Shown here piece after piece: positions 24,666 to 36,210 of a stretch of DNA of 64,000 bases. The position numbers and the translations under genes are program-made. Positions within the stretch are counted from its first letter, which is position 1. The number at the start of each line of letters is the position of its first letter. The stretch is from positions 4,666,995 to 4,730,994 of the forward strand of contig CAXIPT010000001.1 of assembly GCA_964030475.1 (NCBI GenBank), given 5' to 3'. The notes beneath the pieces were generated by a model. The model was not told where the DNA came from. It saw only the letters and a list, made by a program, of their open reading frames with translations, and ran no database searches. This DNA is from Tethya wilhelma (taxonomy: Eukaryota; Porifera; Demospongiae; Tethyida; Tethyidae).

Positions 24666-26739
24666 ATGTTGGGGTGAATGTATGAAATATGCATGAACTG
24701 GGATTTGTGGAAACTTTCAATAACAGTCAAAAAAAATCCAAGTGAAATAAAGAGAAGAGCTCGAATGAGGTTTAGCAAAGTGTTGAGGCAAACAATAGGG
24801 AATCAATGCCACCATATTCACGAGGAGGGCCCCACAGTGGTGTCATCTGATCCCCTCTTCCTGACCACTGAGGCCAGTGATCTCCTCCTGGGGACTGCTA
24901 GGGTCCACCGTGGAGGTCAACATTCCACGCATTCCTTGCATACCATAAACACTGTTTTCGAATCCGATTGGTCAGTGTCTTATCTGAAATGTTTTGTTGC
25001 CATGGTAGCACCCAAGAAAATATTATTGAGAGATTTTGAAGTTTCTATTGAGTAGGTAATAGGTTGGATATGATGTGACCACATGTCTATTGTACTGCTG
25101 TGGTATTCATTCATTGGGTGTTGGTTAGTGTTCTCCTCTCATGACTGTGATGTTTGTGTGTGTGTGCACTCCCCCAATAATGATGTGTACTTAGCTGCTT
25201 CACTTAGCGAAGAAATCAATTTTAAGATTAATGATCTCACCCTACAATGTACCAAGTTTGAGGTGATATTTTACCAGTTTGGATCACAAGCTGACCATCA
25301 GTTTGTTTTCTTGGTGTTACCTTGGTGGAGCTCTCTTCCCTTCAAAGCTGAGCGCCTGACAGTTGGCAATCTTGCTCTAACTACCATATTATTGTAGGTT
25401 ATTGGCAATTATTATGATTATTTGTTGTTGTGTTTGGCAAATGCTTTCAAAGCTCGCAATGATTTCCTCTCCATGTTCCCAAGCACACAACCCTTCATCT
25501 AAATCAAGAGCCACTCCAACCCCTCAAAAAGTGAGCTTATTTGGTTGCTTGTTGTACCTGGACAGAGATACTCTTGGTGATTTGAGTCACATCTTAGAAG
25601 CTAAATCAATGTACTGTTGTAGCATGGTGCAATTTGCTTGAAAGTTGTGTAATCAACACTTCATGTATTATTACTCACTATTGCATGAGTGTTAGGTCAA
25701 AGGGGAACATTAGAAACAAGTTTTTGAAATCACATTAATTTTTGTACTAGTCCTCTATTTTACTAAGTTCCTCAGTTTGTCCAGGAGTGTTAAAACAGTA
25801 TTTGTGTTTGTGTGTGTATTATAGTTGCATTAAGTGGGTAGCATGAGAGAGGGAGCCTGGTCAAAGAGGAGAGCCTGGGAAGGAGGCTAACTGAAGCATG
25901 GAAACTACTCAGCAAATATTTCTGTGAGCACACTGTCACCAATAATTATGACAGTTGGTCTATTTTGAAACTGTCCTTTGCACTTGTCACTTTGAAAGTT
26001 CTCCCTACATTATCTTAATGCATGCTCTTTGTGTATAAACAAACAAGTTGCTTGGTTACTAATGGCTGTATGTTTAAGATCACTGATATGTTTACATTCC
26101 CTGGCAGCCCCATCTTCTAATTGGCTTCTCAACCACTCCAGTATTTGCACCTCAAATTATTGAACGCTGAGTGTCTGACACCACTTTTGATATTCTACAC
26201 TGTATTGACTACCTACATACCAACCTTAAAATATCAATTTTCATCCAGTTGCATTAATCTACTACAAATTGATTAGCAGGAATATAAATCAGTGATGTCA
26301 CTGATCACTGAGCCTAGTGCCTGATTCAATTAGCACTAATTGCTTTACCTCATCCTGTAATGTGGTTTCAAGGTGTGTGATGTGAGATAGCTTCCTTGGA
26401 AAGCTTGTTCTGGGAGTTTCAATTTTGTTTTCTGAGGAGCTGTTGAGTACCTTAATTCCCTGGACTATCCTTCTACACAAGAAGTACTAGTGGTTGTTTG
26501 TACATCCAACTATTGTCAGGGGTATTTGCATCCCTTAGAGCAGTCACAGTGAGATTAACAAGTCCTATTATGGAAGCAAAGTCAAGTAATTGTTTTTAAT
26601 AAGACACGAATACTAATTATGTGTATCATGGTATGCACATCGTGACCGGCTGTTGTAGATTATGGCACTAATTAAGTAACAGCTTGTGTGTTCATTAGTA
26701 GTATAGGAAATGCTATCACACATGCACACACACACACAN

Positions 26740-26801
<62 letters not shown>

Positions 26802-27585
26802 CTGAATCAGAAATCGGTCAATTCTCGGCTGAAGATGATCAAGTGTTTCTAATGGCACAGCAGGTAACAGTGTATGATAGTGAGACAATAATTGTAATGG
26901 TAGAGTATGACGATCTGTACACTCTTGTCAATGCACTCATAAGGCACACATGGTCAGAAGTCCTAAACCAGCTGCACAAGTAAGTCCTACACTAGTACTG
27001 TCCCCCACCGTATCTTTAAAAGTCTTGAATAAGTACACCATTAGCCTTGTTGTCAGGTTGTCTCTCGTGAATGTTAGGCTAGTCTGTTATGTTTGGATGG
27101 TGTTGTGAGCATGGTATGCATGACCCAAAGAGACATTATCATACCACTGTTTTTATCAACTATTGATTGCTCATTCTCTTTCAGCAACAAGGTGGTGGTA
27201 GCAGCTCAAAAGAAAAGCCTTCTCCCAGACATTCACCTAGGTCTTCAACAGCAGAGGGGGTAAGCCATTGCATGGTGGTAGCTGGTAAAGGGTATCTGTA
27301 TCATTTGTCAACTGTGAATATGAGTTGGTAAAGGGTCAGCTGTTGCAGAACCACATGTGCTCACAATTTAAATTGTATCGTGTGATTGTACACACACACA
27401 CACACACACACGCACACACACACACACACACACAGGCTGAAGCTAAGCCTGCAGGTGAGACAGTTCTGGCCAACTTCTTCAACAGTCTTCTTAGCAAGAA
27501 GCAGACAGGAGCTAAAGGAAGCAGTCGACCCATTAGAAGTGAAGCAGCTGCTGAACTAGACAGATTACAACAGAAGAAATCATGA
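23913..27585 (+). CDS. DYNC1LI: Cytoplasmic dynein 1 light intermediate chain, C-terminal exons
   Basis: Pieces are 23913..24024 (5' boundary uncertain), 26801..26863, 27185..27259 and 27436..27585, ending in TGA. They encode PSGWDNDKKISILYEHMKQF, then FSAEDDQVFLMAQQ, a Ser-rich linker, and the C-terminal helix VLANFFNSLLSKKQTG. That helix is nearly identical to the adaptor-binding helix of vertebrate LIC1/LIC2, the contact for Hook, BICD and Spindly-type activators. No AG acceptor precedes PSGWDN: a CA microsatellite runs straight into the codons, so the exon has lost its 5' part in a chimeric join. A TC run forms the polypyrimidine tract of the 26801 exon, with an N gap at 26739. Confidence 0.88.
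24025..26800. other. DYNC1LI intron without recognisable genes
   Basis: The open frames at 24678-25055, 25083-25397 and 25402-25641 show no domain, no codon constraint I can see and no match to a known family. I treat the stretch as intron, with a TG microsatellite near 24635-24661. Confidence 0.55.
26739..26799. repeat. N gap followed by (CT)n microsatellite
   Basis: A single N separates a CA run from about 60 bp of CT, which ends in the CAG acceptor of the 26801 exon. Confidence 0.9.
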
Positions 27586-28070
27586 TCTCACCCGAACATA
27601 AAGTTGTTTAGTAATTATTATTGTATCATTAGTTATTAAAATTATATTTGTGTTACATATTGTTGGTTTTTGAATGCTGTACATAATTTATGACCAGTTT
27701 CATTGAAATTTTAAATTTTTGTTCACTATACTGTAACAATATTATTTTACATTGTGCATTGGCTCATGTGGAGTGCATGCAACCATGCTGATGTACATAT
27801 CATACAAAAGTGTGTGCATGGGCCAGGACCAGGTGTGAGCTTGCAATTGTAGTTTTGGGGATTATAAATAAATAGTAATGTAAGTCATAAAAACTAACTA
27901 TAATGTTAAATTTTCAATTGACACTAAAAATATAAATTGATGCCCTATAATACAATAGTCATCACTTTGATGAGTTATTGTCACTGAACTGCTGCAGTCC
28001 TTTCTTGAGTCTGTTCATGTCAATTCCATTATCGTCATCAATGTAAAAACAGGTGACCCCTAATAATTGT

Positions 28071-28479
28071 AACAAGTAGTAAAAATTTTAAAAAAATAAG
28101 CAGTGTAGGAATGGGTAATGCTGTAAAAAGTATTGGAACAAGGAATGGTCTCAATTTCGGCACATGACTACTTCATTTTCAGTTTTGATCCCTCATAGCT
28201 AATCAAAAAGTGTTATAAAGTTAAAATTATAATGCTTTAAAGAATGATCTGTACTTGAATATCACATTTTATCACGTTAAATGTAATGGTTCAAATTCTT
28301 GCCATTCTGCTAAAAAGTTGGATAAAGCATAGCTGGCAGGATTAGATTACTAGCCCAGACCTGGGTACAAAAAATGAAGTAGTCATGTGCCGAAATTGAG
28401 ACCATTCCTTGTTCCAATACTTTTTACAGCATTACCCATTCCTACACTGCTTATTTTTTTAAAATTTTTACTACTTGTT
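28071..28479. mobile_element. Non-autonomous inverted-repeat element
   Basis: Arms of about 109 bp (28071-28179 and 28371-28479) are near-perfect reverse complements separated by about 190 bp. The outer end is AACAAGTAGTAAAAATTT and the inner end TACTTCATTTT. No transposase is present. The structure is that of a foldback element or MITE between genes. Confidence 0.75.
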
Positions 28480-29144
28480 CATTCACTTTTTTCAACATAA
28501 CAGTGTGGAGACAATCAGAGACTGGTTAGTCCCTACAAAAAGCTTGAGTTATCTGAGTAGCAGCTCATATTGTCTGCAAGACCAGCTAATGCGCATGCGC
28601 ATTAAATGCCACGTGGATAAATGACCTTTGGACTCTACCTAAAAGATGGCTACATTGAAGTACATGAATTTATACTCTAAGTTTCAAAGCTCTCTAGTTT
28701 TTGTTTAGGCTTATTTGTGTTGAAAACGGGTATAAAGGAATGTAGTACCTATGAAAAGAACTTACTTTGTGCTATCAAAGTTGGCTCAACACATTCTGGT
28801 TCTCTGGAAATGCTTTTCAAGTAAGTCAGTTAGGAAGTAAGTACGTAAGTTAGATGAACAAAAATGGCACTCTTGTGGCTTCCCACTAGCGCTCTCTACG
28901 AGCGCTGAGGAAAGTTTTTGTGTGTGTTAGGCCTTGCATGCAATTGGTAATCTGTCAGTGAGAGCCTCTGAGCAAGTTTGAAGACTTAATTTTGTTTTGC
29001 TAGATTTTTATAGTGACCAACATTTTGTATTGTGTCTATGGGACAGTCGGCCCATTCCTACTATACGTACTACCGTACGTATGATAAGATATTTATTGTA
29101 TATACTTCAGTATTATTGAGTAGAACAACAGCAACTTATACTAT

Positions 29145-29204
29145 TAGCCTTGTTCCCAGGCTCCTTCTTACAAAATTTAATATTATTTTCTTGGGAACAA
29201 GGCT
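29145..29204. repeat. Short palindrome with AGCC(T)TGTTCCCAGG ends
   Basis: TAGCCTTGTTCCCAGG at the left and CTTGGGAACAAGGCT at the right enclose about 30 bp of AT-rich sequence. Confidence 0.6.
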
Positions 29205-29446
29205 GTGTTACTACATAGATATTACGTAGGTTACGTAGTGTATAATATCTATGGTTACTATAGGTCATGTCTACGTTACAACCTCAGTTGTTTCTGCTGA
29301 GTTCTATAGCAGCTATATTGTACACAGGGAAAGTTACATGCACACTGTGGAGAGAGAAATGTGTTCTTACCCATAACCAGCAAATTAAGTGGTTTAATGA
29401 AAACCAAAGAGTTAATATTACACATGATTATATGTGAAGTGTAACC

Positions 29447-29635
29447 GTGTCTTTTCTGAGAGAATTCCTTTACCTACAACTGGCTACAAGCAAGAGGCAC
29501 ACAAAGCTTCACTTGGACACAGAAGTCCAATCACACAAACCAGCGATTATTCCCAGCAGCTCAACATGAATAAATTTACCAAGCCATACTATGATGGAGA
29601 TAGAGCCTGGATATAGCCCTGATGCAGCACTCAGA
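29447..29635 (+). pseudogene. Relic of a caveolin first exon
   Basis: It aligns with the first exon of the caveolin gene at 30277. The shared parts include TTGY near the start and an EPGYxPDAAL-type end followed by a GTAAGT donor at the same point. The initiator corresponds to GTG, and a shift of frame lies between the TTGY part and the EPGY part, where the first frame stops. No second exon follows before the intact gene. It is most likely a decayed partial tandem duplicate. Use as an alternative first exon spliced to 30571 is possible in phase but would need another start. Confidence 0.6.
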
Positions 29636-29730
29636 GTAAGTATCATGAATATGATATTATCCCTGCTTTACTACGTACTTTGAAGTATAGTTTTCAGATG
29701 AATAATTAAAAATAACCATGCATGTGCAGC

Positions 29731-29815
29731 TAGCCTCATTCCCAGGCTCTCTCCCAGTAAATATTTATGCATGCACACGCACGCAAATCAGGGAGAGAGC
29801 CTGGGAACGAGGCTA
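29731..29815. mobile_element. Miniature palindromic element with TAGCCTC/GAGGCTA ends
   Basis: TAGCCTCATTCCCAGGCTCT at the left is mirrored by AGAGCCTGGGAACGAGGCTA at the right, around about 45 bp. It is related to the palindrome at 29145 and to single half-sites elsewhere in the window. Confidence 0.6.
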
Positions 29816-30276
29816 TGTGCAGCTCTTCCTGTCAATATACATCTCAAATATAAGCACATTAACTGTGATACTTGTCTATAATGAGCAGGTGGACCCCCTC
29901 CCCCTTCCCAAAGGATAGTATGCCTTTAATTAATTATTTTTATGCAAGACTTAAGTGCTGCATTAATTGTTATTATAGGTACAATTCTACATACTATCCA
30001 AGAGTCATGTATGCAGGGGTTAGGTGCATACCTATACCTTTCAGGTCATTCAGAGCCATGAATAAAGTTCAAAAGAGTTATGATATACCCAAGTTATCAA
30101 GACAGGCAATGTAAACAATGTTCACAATAGGAGCAGTAGACTTTGAACTAGAGGGTCACATGTATGCTGCAGAGACAATACTTACAAAAACTCCTTGTTT
30201 TATAACCTGCAGACAAATCAAGTCTTTGGCTAGCCTTTGAGGAAGACAGACAACTTGAATCAAGATTGAAGCAATC

Positions 30277-30948
30277 ATGTCTTACCAGAGAAATCCATAT
30301 TCAACAACTGGCTACCAGGAAAGGCAAACATTATTCATGCATCCGCCAGCACAACCACAAGACACAGAGGGTTATCCAACTGTTCCTCCACCAACTCAAG
30401 CTATGGACCAACCAATCAAGCAAGAGACAGAAGATGTCAGCTCAGAAAGGGGATGGGAGGAGCCTGGATACATCCCTGATGCAGCACTCAATGTAGGTTA
30501 TAGACAAATATAATGTTGCTCATAATAAATATATGATATTCTCCTTGCACACATAATTATATCAATGCAGCTTGATTTCAATGTCTTTTTCTACGAGCAT
30601 GAAAGCACCAGGACTTTTACTGGACTTTCCAAATTGTTTGAACTCCTCTACAAATACACAAAGCTAGTATTCTACCACATCTTTGTCATTTTTTTGGGAA
30701 TCCCTGCTGTACTCCTGTGGGCTTTCGTCAATGCCAGTGCAGCGTTCATTCATGTCTGGATTACCTTCCCTGTGATAAGGCTTTTTATCTACTGTATGTA
30801 TGCCTTGTCCCCACTTGCGACGGCTCCAATCATAGCCTTCTGTGCACCTCTGGTGGATGTCAGTGCAAGGATCTTCAGGCAGATACGAATCAAGGCCACA
30901 ATCAATGGGAACATTGCAGACAAACTTGTTGGATATTCCCAAGCATAG
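30277..30948 (+). CDS. CAV: Caveolin family protein, gene A
   Basis: Exons 30277..30492 and 30571..30948 are joined in phase 0 across a 78-bp intron and give 197 residues. The N-terminal half is polar and proline/glutamine rich. The second exon carries the caveolin core: a scaffolding-like segment ending KYTKLVFYHIF, a long hydrophobic intramembrane segment with GIPAVLLWAFVN and FIHVW, then VDVSARIFRQIRIKA at the C terminus. The last stretch corresponds to the conserved end IFSNVRI of vertebrate caveolins. Caveolins are monotopic membrane proteins that oligomerise into caveolar coats. The FEDVIAEP vertebrate signature is replaced by LDFNVFFYEHE, as expected for a divergent early-branching member. 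It is tandem with gene B at 32318. Confidence 0.88.
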
Positions 30949-30964
30949 ATTCAGTGTAATGAAG

Positions 30965-31007
<43 letters not shown>

Positions 31008-31009
31008 GC
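30965..31009. repeat. (TTG)n triplet repeat
   Basis: About 15 units in the 3' UTR of caveolin gene A. The poly-Gln and poly-Cys frames across it are artefacts. Confidence 0.9.
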
Positions 31010-32317
31010 TGTGATTCAAAATGAATAATTATCACTGATAGTTGCTAGCTCTCTCTCTCTATCATTAGTACCTCTCAGGTAGCCTCGTAAACCAGGCCCT
31101 CTCCGCACGCTTTTATTGCTAGGTGCTTATCTTGCAAAGCAGGCAAGGCAGGCAGCGATCAATGCATGCATGTATGACATAATGTATAGCAGTCAATAAT
31201 AATGCACGTTTCCTTAGTACTTACTGGTTTCCAGCTGCTTGGGTGCTACAATCAGTTCCCATCAGTGGATTAACAAAAATTCTATACTACAATTGTGGAA
31301 ACAGAATCCCTGCATGATGAAAGCAATATATAGCCTCATCCCCAGACTCCTCCCATGTGAGGTTTAAGGTCATAGTACGCAAATGTGCGTACTTCGTGGG
31401 TAAACGATTAACAGGGAGGAGCATATACACATGCAGGGTGGAGCTACCTTTTATGCAGCCAAATGTCAACCACTAATGCAAAACAAAAAACAACAAAATA
31501 ACTAACTAGTGCATGAGCTAGGTGGTCATGTGTGTGACCACGAGTGCAAGAGAAACTCGTATCAGAACAAAACTAAAAATTATTTCTCTCACAAGTCAAA
31601 TTAGATTAAGCATCAATCATGTGCATCACCACATGACCTTGACAACATACACAACCTGAACCAGTTGGTTTCACATCAGGTGATGGATACTATAGGACCA
31701 CAATCTCACTGTGGCATTGTTATCTGGACCATGACCCAAATCAGAACTAAACAGTGTTTATGCCCACTGTAGTCACAGGTTTACTCTTATCAGAAGTGTA
31801 TACTATACTGTTGTTGTTGAAGGAACAATAGCACACACACTGTCACACATACACACACATCAATATTAAAATGGTGGGTGGTTCAACAATGGACAAGAAG
31901 TTGACAAGTAGCTTTGCAAATGCTTAGTAGAATCTAACTTTATAATTCTGTATAGACAAAGCTGAAACAAAAGACCCAGTTTTTGCACAAAACTAATAGA
32001 GCCCAAGGCAAAATGTAGTCTAAAGGCAATATATAATCTGTATACCATAATACTCACTATTCTGAGGTTAAAGTATATGGACACAAGCTTAAGCTACATG
32101 TAAAAACATTGGTCACATGGGCTTAACCATAGTTCCTATTTGCATGCTGTACACACAATAAGTATACATTACATGAATATACTAATCAAATAGCTTTGGT
32201 ATCACACCCACTCTCAAACACATGACTATTTAAATCTTCAGAGAGAGCCTCTTGCTCAGTCTTGCTGCAATCATCAATCTGCCAGAGAGAAAAAACACCA
32301 CAATCAAACCAAAGAAG
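31010..32317. other. Intergenic stretch between caveolin genes
   Basis: I see no exon here. Two GCCTC-type half-palindromes occur near 31081 and 31331. Confidence 0.6.
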
Positions 32318-33003
32318 ATGTCAAGTGAAAAGGGACCTCAACCTCCAACCTATGTTGACCAGACAGGCTACCAACTAGGTACCTACACCCCCATGGCCCA
32401 GGTGCAGAACCAACAGCATGTGGTACAGGTGCCAGAGATACAGGAAAGTGAGGCTTCAGAGACACCAAGAAGCAAGGAGGACGATGAGATATCTAACAAA
32501 GGAGAGGGAGAGCCTGGCTACATCCCAGAGCAAGCCCTCAATGTAAGAGCTGCTAATAATTATCAATAAATGGTTCAAAGTACAAACTAATAAGCAAATA
32601 TCTTTTTTTTTTCCTTTTCGATTTCCAGCTGGACTTTGATGCTTGTTTCCATGAGCACAAGAGCAACAAAACGTTCCCAGGGCTATACAAAGCAGTAGGA
32701 CTCGTCTACAAATACACAAAGCTGGTGATCTACCACATCTTTGTGATAGTGATAGGAATCCCCATGGCAATCTTGTGGGCCTTACTCAATGGCATCATGG
32801 TGTTCATCCACGTCTGGATTTACATGCCTGCAATGAAGATCACCATCTTCTGGGTGTATGCAATGTCTCCACTCATAGCAGCTCCCATCCAGGTTGTCCT
32901 TACACCTCTGGTGGATGTCAGCGCAAGATTCTTCAGGCAGATACGAATCAAGGCCACACTCAACGGGAGCTTGGGACAAAAACCCACCCAATTCACTGTT
33001 TAA
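32318..33003 (+). CDS. CAV: Caveolin family protein, gene B
   Basis: Exons 32318..32542 and 32629..33003 are joined in phase 0 at the same point as gene A and give 199 residues. The N-terminal exon differs strongly from gene A except at its end, GEPGYIPEQALN. The second exon is well conserved: LVYKYTKLVIYHIF, GIPMAILWALLNG, VFIHVWIYMP, then TPLVDVSARFFRQIRIKATL. Identical intron position and phase show tandem duplication. Conservation is concentrated in the membrane-inserted core, consistent with retained coat assembly and divergent cytoplasmic N termini. Confidence 0.9.
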
Positions 33004-33418
33004 AATGTACTGGATACATAATATGTTCTACTCTTTGTTACTCACATTTGTTCAGAACACATGCACAGATATTGTACACCTTCAACCATCAATTACTGTT
33101 TTCTAACGTGCAGTTTTGTTAATTTCATAGAAAGTTATTTTGGTAAAAAGTTGTAAAAAGTTTTAAATCATGCACATACATGTACAGAGGTAAACCCCCT
33201 GTCGTACTGCACTTCTGAGCCAGCTGCTCTTTTGCATGTGACTTTCTATGAATCTAATTATTAACAACAAAAAAATTCATCACTGTGACAGCTCAGCAAG
33301 GAGGTATATAGCACTTATCTCCAAGGATACAGGAGCTCCTTGGTGGGCTACGCTACTTTAATATACTCAGGTCTTTACTCATAAGAACTTTGCAACTTAA
33401 AATACACATCAGGGAAGG

Positions 33419-34142
33419 TCAGTGAATGACGCTGAGGATATAGCTTTCCATATACAGCTCACCTAATTTAGAGATGTCCCTGATGTTTCTATACTCATCA
33501 TCAAAGAAGAGCATATCAGTATACTCCACACCGGAACTCTTCTTTATACTGGAGAGAGAAATGATGAGTTTTATTAATAAGTACTGTCTCAATAGAATTC
33601 AACCAGGGTTGCATACTTCTTGAAGTGATCATATTTTCTACTGGGAAATATCTCCATGTAGTCAAAGAGTTTATCCACACCTAGGACCCCCAGTAGCTCA
33701 CGAGATGCTGGGGGATCATCTGTTCTTGAAGCAGCTGCAACTAAAATGTTGACTGCTTTCAGTCCTGAGAATATACTTCTCACATCTTTGTAGAGACTTA
33801 TCTTATAACCATACGCATCAATGGCTCCACCATGCCTAACACAGAGGGAACAGGATGACTTCACCACACACAGTTCACATATACAGTTGTTGCTTACCCA
33901 TCAGATCTGAAAGGAGGTGATACTTGACAGTCAACATGAAAAGGCCAAATGGTATAATCTAGAGAAGAAGTAATTAAGACTAACACACTGGGACGTGGGA
34001 TATGACACTGACTGTGCACATAAATTAAAGCAAAAGCTACACAGTTAATGAAGTTACTCTCACCAATATCTAATACGACTAGCTTAGGCAGAGTCAGTGT
34101 CTTAAGAAACTCCTGCAGGATGAGACCTGTGCTTTTGGCCAT
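33419..34142 (-). CDS. MDP1: Magnesium-dependent phosphatase 1
   Basis: Exons on the minus strand are 34142..34064, 33958..33898, 33835..33617 and 33548 onward. They encode LPKLVVLDID, YTIWPFHVDCQVSPPF, a segment with ILVAAASRTDDPPASRELL, then YTDMLFFDDEYRNIRDISKL. These are the haloacid dehalogenase motifs of MDP1: DxD (D25, D27) for the phospho-aspartate and its partner, the AASRT motif II and the FFDDE motif. The family dephosphorylates small substrates or glycated amines. The C terminus is uncertain. Reading through gives KLGELYMESYILSVIH and a stop at 33419 (162 residues, near the usual 170-180). A 31-base intron would instead give a shorter tail. It is head-to-head with DHODH. Confidence 0.88.
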
Positions 34143-34176
34143 TCTTCATAGTGTGCATTATTTAGAATATTCGTAA
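34143..34176. promoter_or_regulatory. Ultra-short divergent spacer between MDP1 and DHODH starts
   Basis: Only 34 bp separate the two start codons. Transcription must therefore start very close to, or downstream of, the opposite gene's start, or from upstream promoters overlapping the other gene. Confidence 0.6.
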
Positions 34177-36078
34177 ATGGAAAAGGTCGTCAGGAGCATG
34201 CCATCTTTCAAGAGTGTGTTCACAGCAGGAGCTGCCTGTTTGTTTGGTGTCTCTGGCTACTGTTACATCTCAGGAAGTCCGTGGTTCTACAAGTATGTTG
34301 TCATGCCATCATCTCGATGCATAGATCCAGAAAGGGCTCACAGAACTGCTGTCTACTTGGCCTCTAAGGGGTTTGTATGCAAAGACCACCGCAAAGACAT
34401 TGACATCCTGGTGAGCATTCTTTGATAATTCTATGATATTATGAGTCTTAGTACAAATCTGTTGCTATATTTCCTACTTATAGAGCACCACTGTATGGGG
34501 TCGAAGGTTTGCCAGCCCAATTGGCCTTGCTGCTGGTTTTGACAAGCATGCGGAAGCATATAGAGGGATGTTAACCATGGGATTTAGTTTTGTGGAAGTG
34601 GGAAGCATCACTCCTCAACCACAGCCTGGTAACCCAAAGCCAAGAGTGTTCAGATTACCAGAAGACAATGCAGTTATCAACAGGTAGAGAATACGAATGC
34701 TAGAGCATGAGCCAAAGTCTTATCTATTTGCAAGTAGTATGGTGTATTTCTCTGCAGATATGGTTTCAATAGTGATGGCCACGACACTGTTCGAGAGAGG
34801 TTGAAGAACTGGAGGAAAGATGGTGACAGCACAATGAAAGACAAACACCTTGGTGTCAGTCTTGGGAAGAACAAAACCAGTGACAATGCTATGGAAGACT
34901 ATGTACAAGGAGTGAGGAAGTTGGGTGAATTTGCAGACTACCTTGTGATCAATGTTTCGTCGCCCAACACTCCTGGACTGAGAGATCTACAAGGAAGACA
35001 ACTGTTGAGCAATCTTCTTGACAAGGTAAGGAGAAATGGAAAATGCTCAAGTGCTTTTTATTTCTCATTTGCTTTCAAGGTTGTGGAAGAGAGAGATAAA
35101 CTACCGAACAAACCACCACTTCTAGTGAAGATTGCTCCTGACTTGAGTAGGAAAGACAAGGAAGACATTGCTGTTGTTGTCTTGAGAGATAAGGTGGACA
35201 AACTGTACACTGTACTGGGTATAATAACTTGAGTTATGACTGTGTGTTTGAGATATAACTGCATGCTGAGCAGGTAATTTTTACTCAAACTTGCCCCTGG
35301 AGTTATAACTTAGCCTGTTATAACTCAAACATATGCACAGTTATAACTCAACATGTGCAGTGAGTTATAATTGGCTATGTTGGAGTTATAACTGGGCATG
35401 TTTTATATGCGTATTTGAGTTATAACATACCCAGTTATAACTCCAACATACCCAGTTATAACTCCAACATGCCCAGTTATAACTCCAACATGCTCAGTGA
35501 GTTATAACTGGATGTGTTAAAACAGTGTATGATAGATTTCATCAATCATTGCTGTAGGGTGGTGTTGATGGACTAATAGTGTGCAATGCAACATCGTCCC
35601 GGCCACCTAGCCTGGTGAGTGTTCATGGCAGTGAAAAAGGAGGACTAACTGGAGAGCCACTGAAGAACATGGCTACCGAAGCCATCAGAGAAATGTACAC
35701 ACTGACACAAGGTGTGTGATCATGGTCTAGCAACAGTGTCTGTGAGAGAGAGACTACCTGTGGTGAATTTCACTTGCCCTTTCTTTGTAGGACAACTTCC
35801 TATAATTGGTGTGGGTGGTATATCCAGTGGGAAAGATGCCTATGAGAAGATTGCAGCTGGAGCCTCACTTCTACAACTCTACACATCTTTCTCATATGAA
35901 GGACCGCCGATCATTAGAAGAATAAAGGATGAACTAGCCGGCATATTACAGTAAGGCCTTCTTGATCATAAATTATTGGTGATAATAATTTACGACCTAC
36001 TGTATTTGCAGAAGTGAGGATTATTCTCAACTATCAGATGCAGTTGGTGCTAGTCACAAGAATAAAACAGATCCCTAA
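34177..36078 (+). CDS. DHODH: Dihydroorotate dehydrogenase (quinone), mitochondrial
   Basis: Seven exons, 34177..34410, 34484..34683, 34758..35025, 35080..35193, 35558..35711, 35791..35950 and 36012..36078, give 398 residues, against 395 in human. The N terminus has a basic stretch and a hydrophobic segment (about residues 10-30) as in the inner-membrane class 2 enzymes. Visible signatures are [57 protein letters not shown] with the class 2 catalytic serine near residue 212-213, [27 protein letters not shown] and [17 protein letters not shown] for FMN phosphate. The enzyme oxidises dihydroorotate to orotate in pyrimidine synthesis and passes electrons to ubiquinone. The fourth intron carries a palindromic minisatellite. 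Confidence 0.96.
35216..35515. repeat. Palindromic minisatellite in DHODH intron 4
   Basis: About ten or more copies of a core close to AGTTATAACT, each its own reverse complement, are separated by CAACATGCCC-type spacers. The last units (about 35430-35490) form clean tandem repeats. Confidence 0.85.
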
Positions 36079-36210
36079 TACATGTAATTATCAGTGCAAA
36101 ACCACAGTCATGTACAGTGTATGTAGACTCTATTTTTTGTGATTCAAATATGGCAATGGTCGTTAAATTTAATTGTGGCAAAATCATGAAACCAACTTTT
36201 CTTATCACCC

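Noticed and set aside
24678..25641. Three consecutive plus-strand frames in a DYNC1LI intron
   Set aside because: No match to any family, no consistent splice phase with dynein exons and no continuous reading frame.
29872..30114. Possible second exon for the relic caveolin copy
   Set aside because: The translation has none of the caveolin core (no KYTKL, no hydrophobic hairpin).
30664..31035. Poly-Gln frame on the minus strand
   Set aside because: It is the reverse of caveolin exon 2 plus a TTG triplet repeat.
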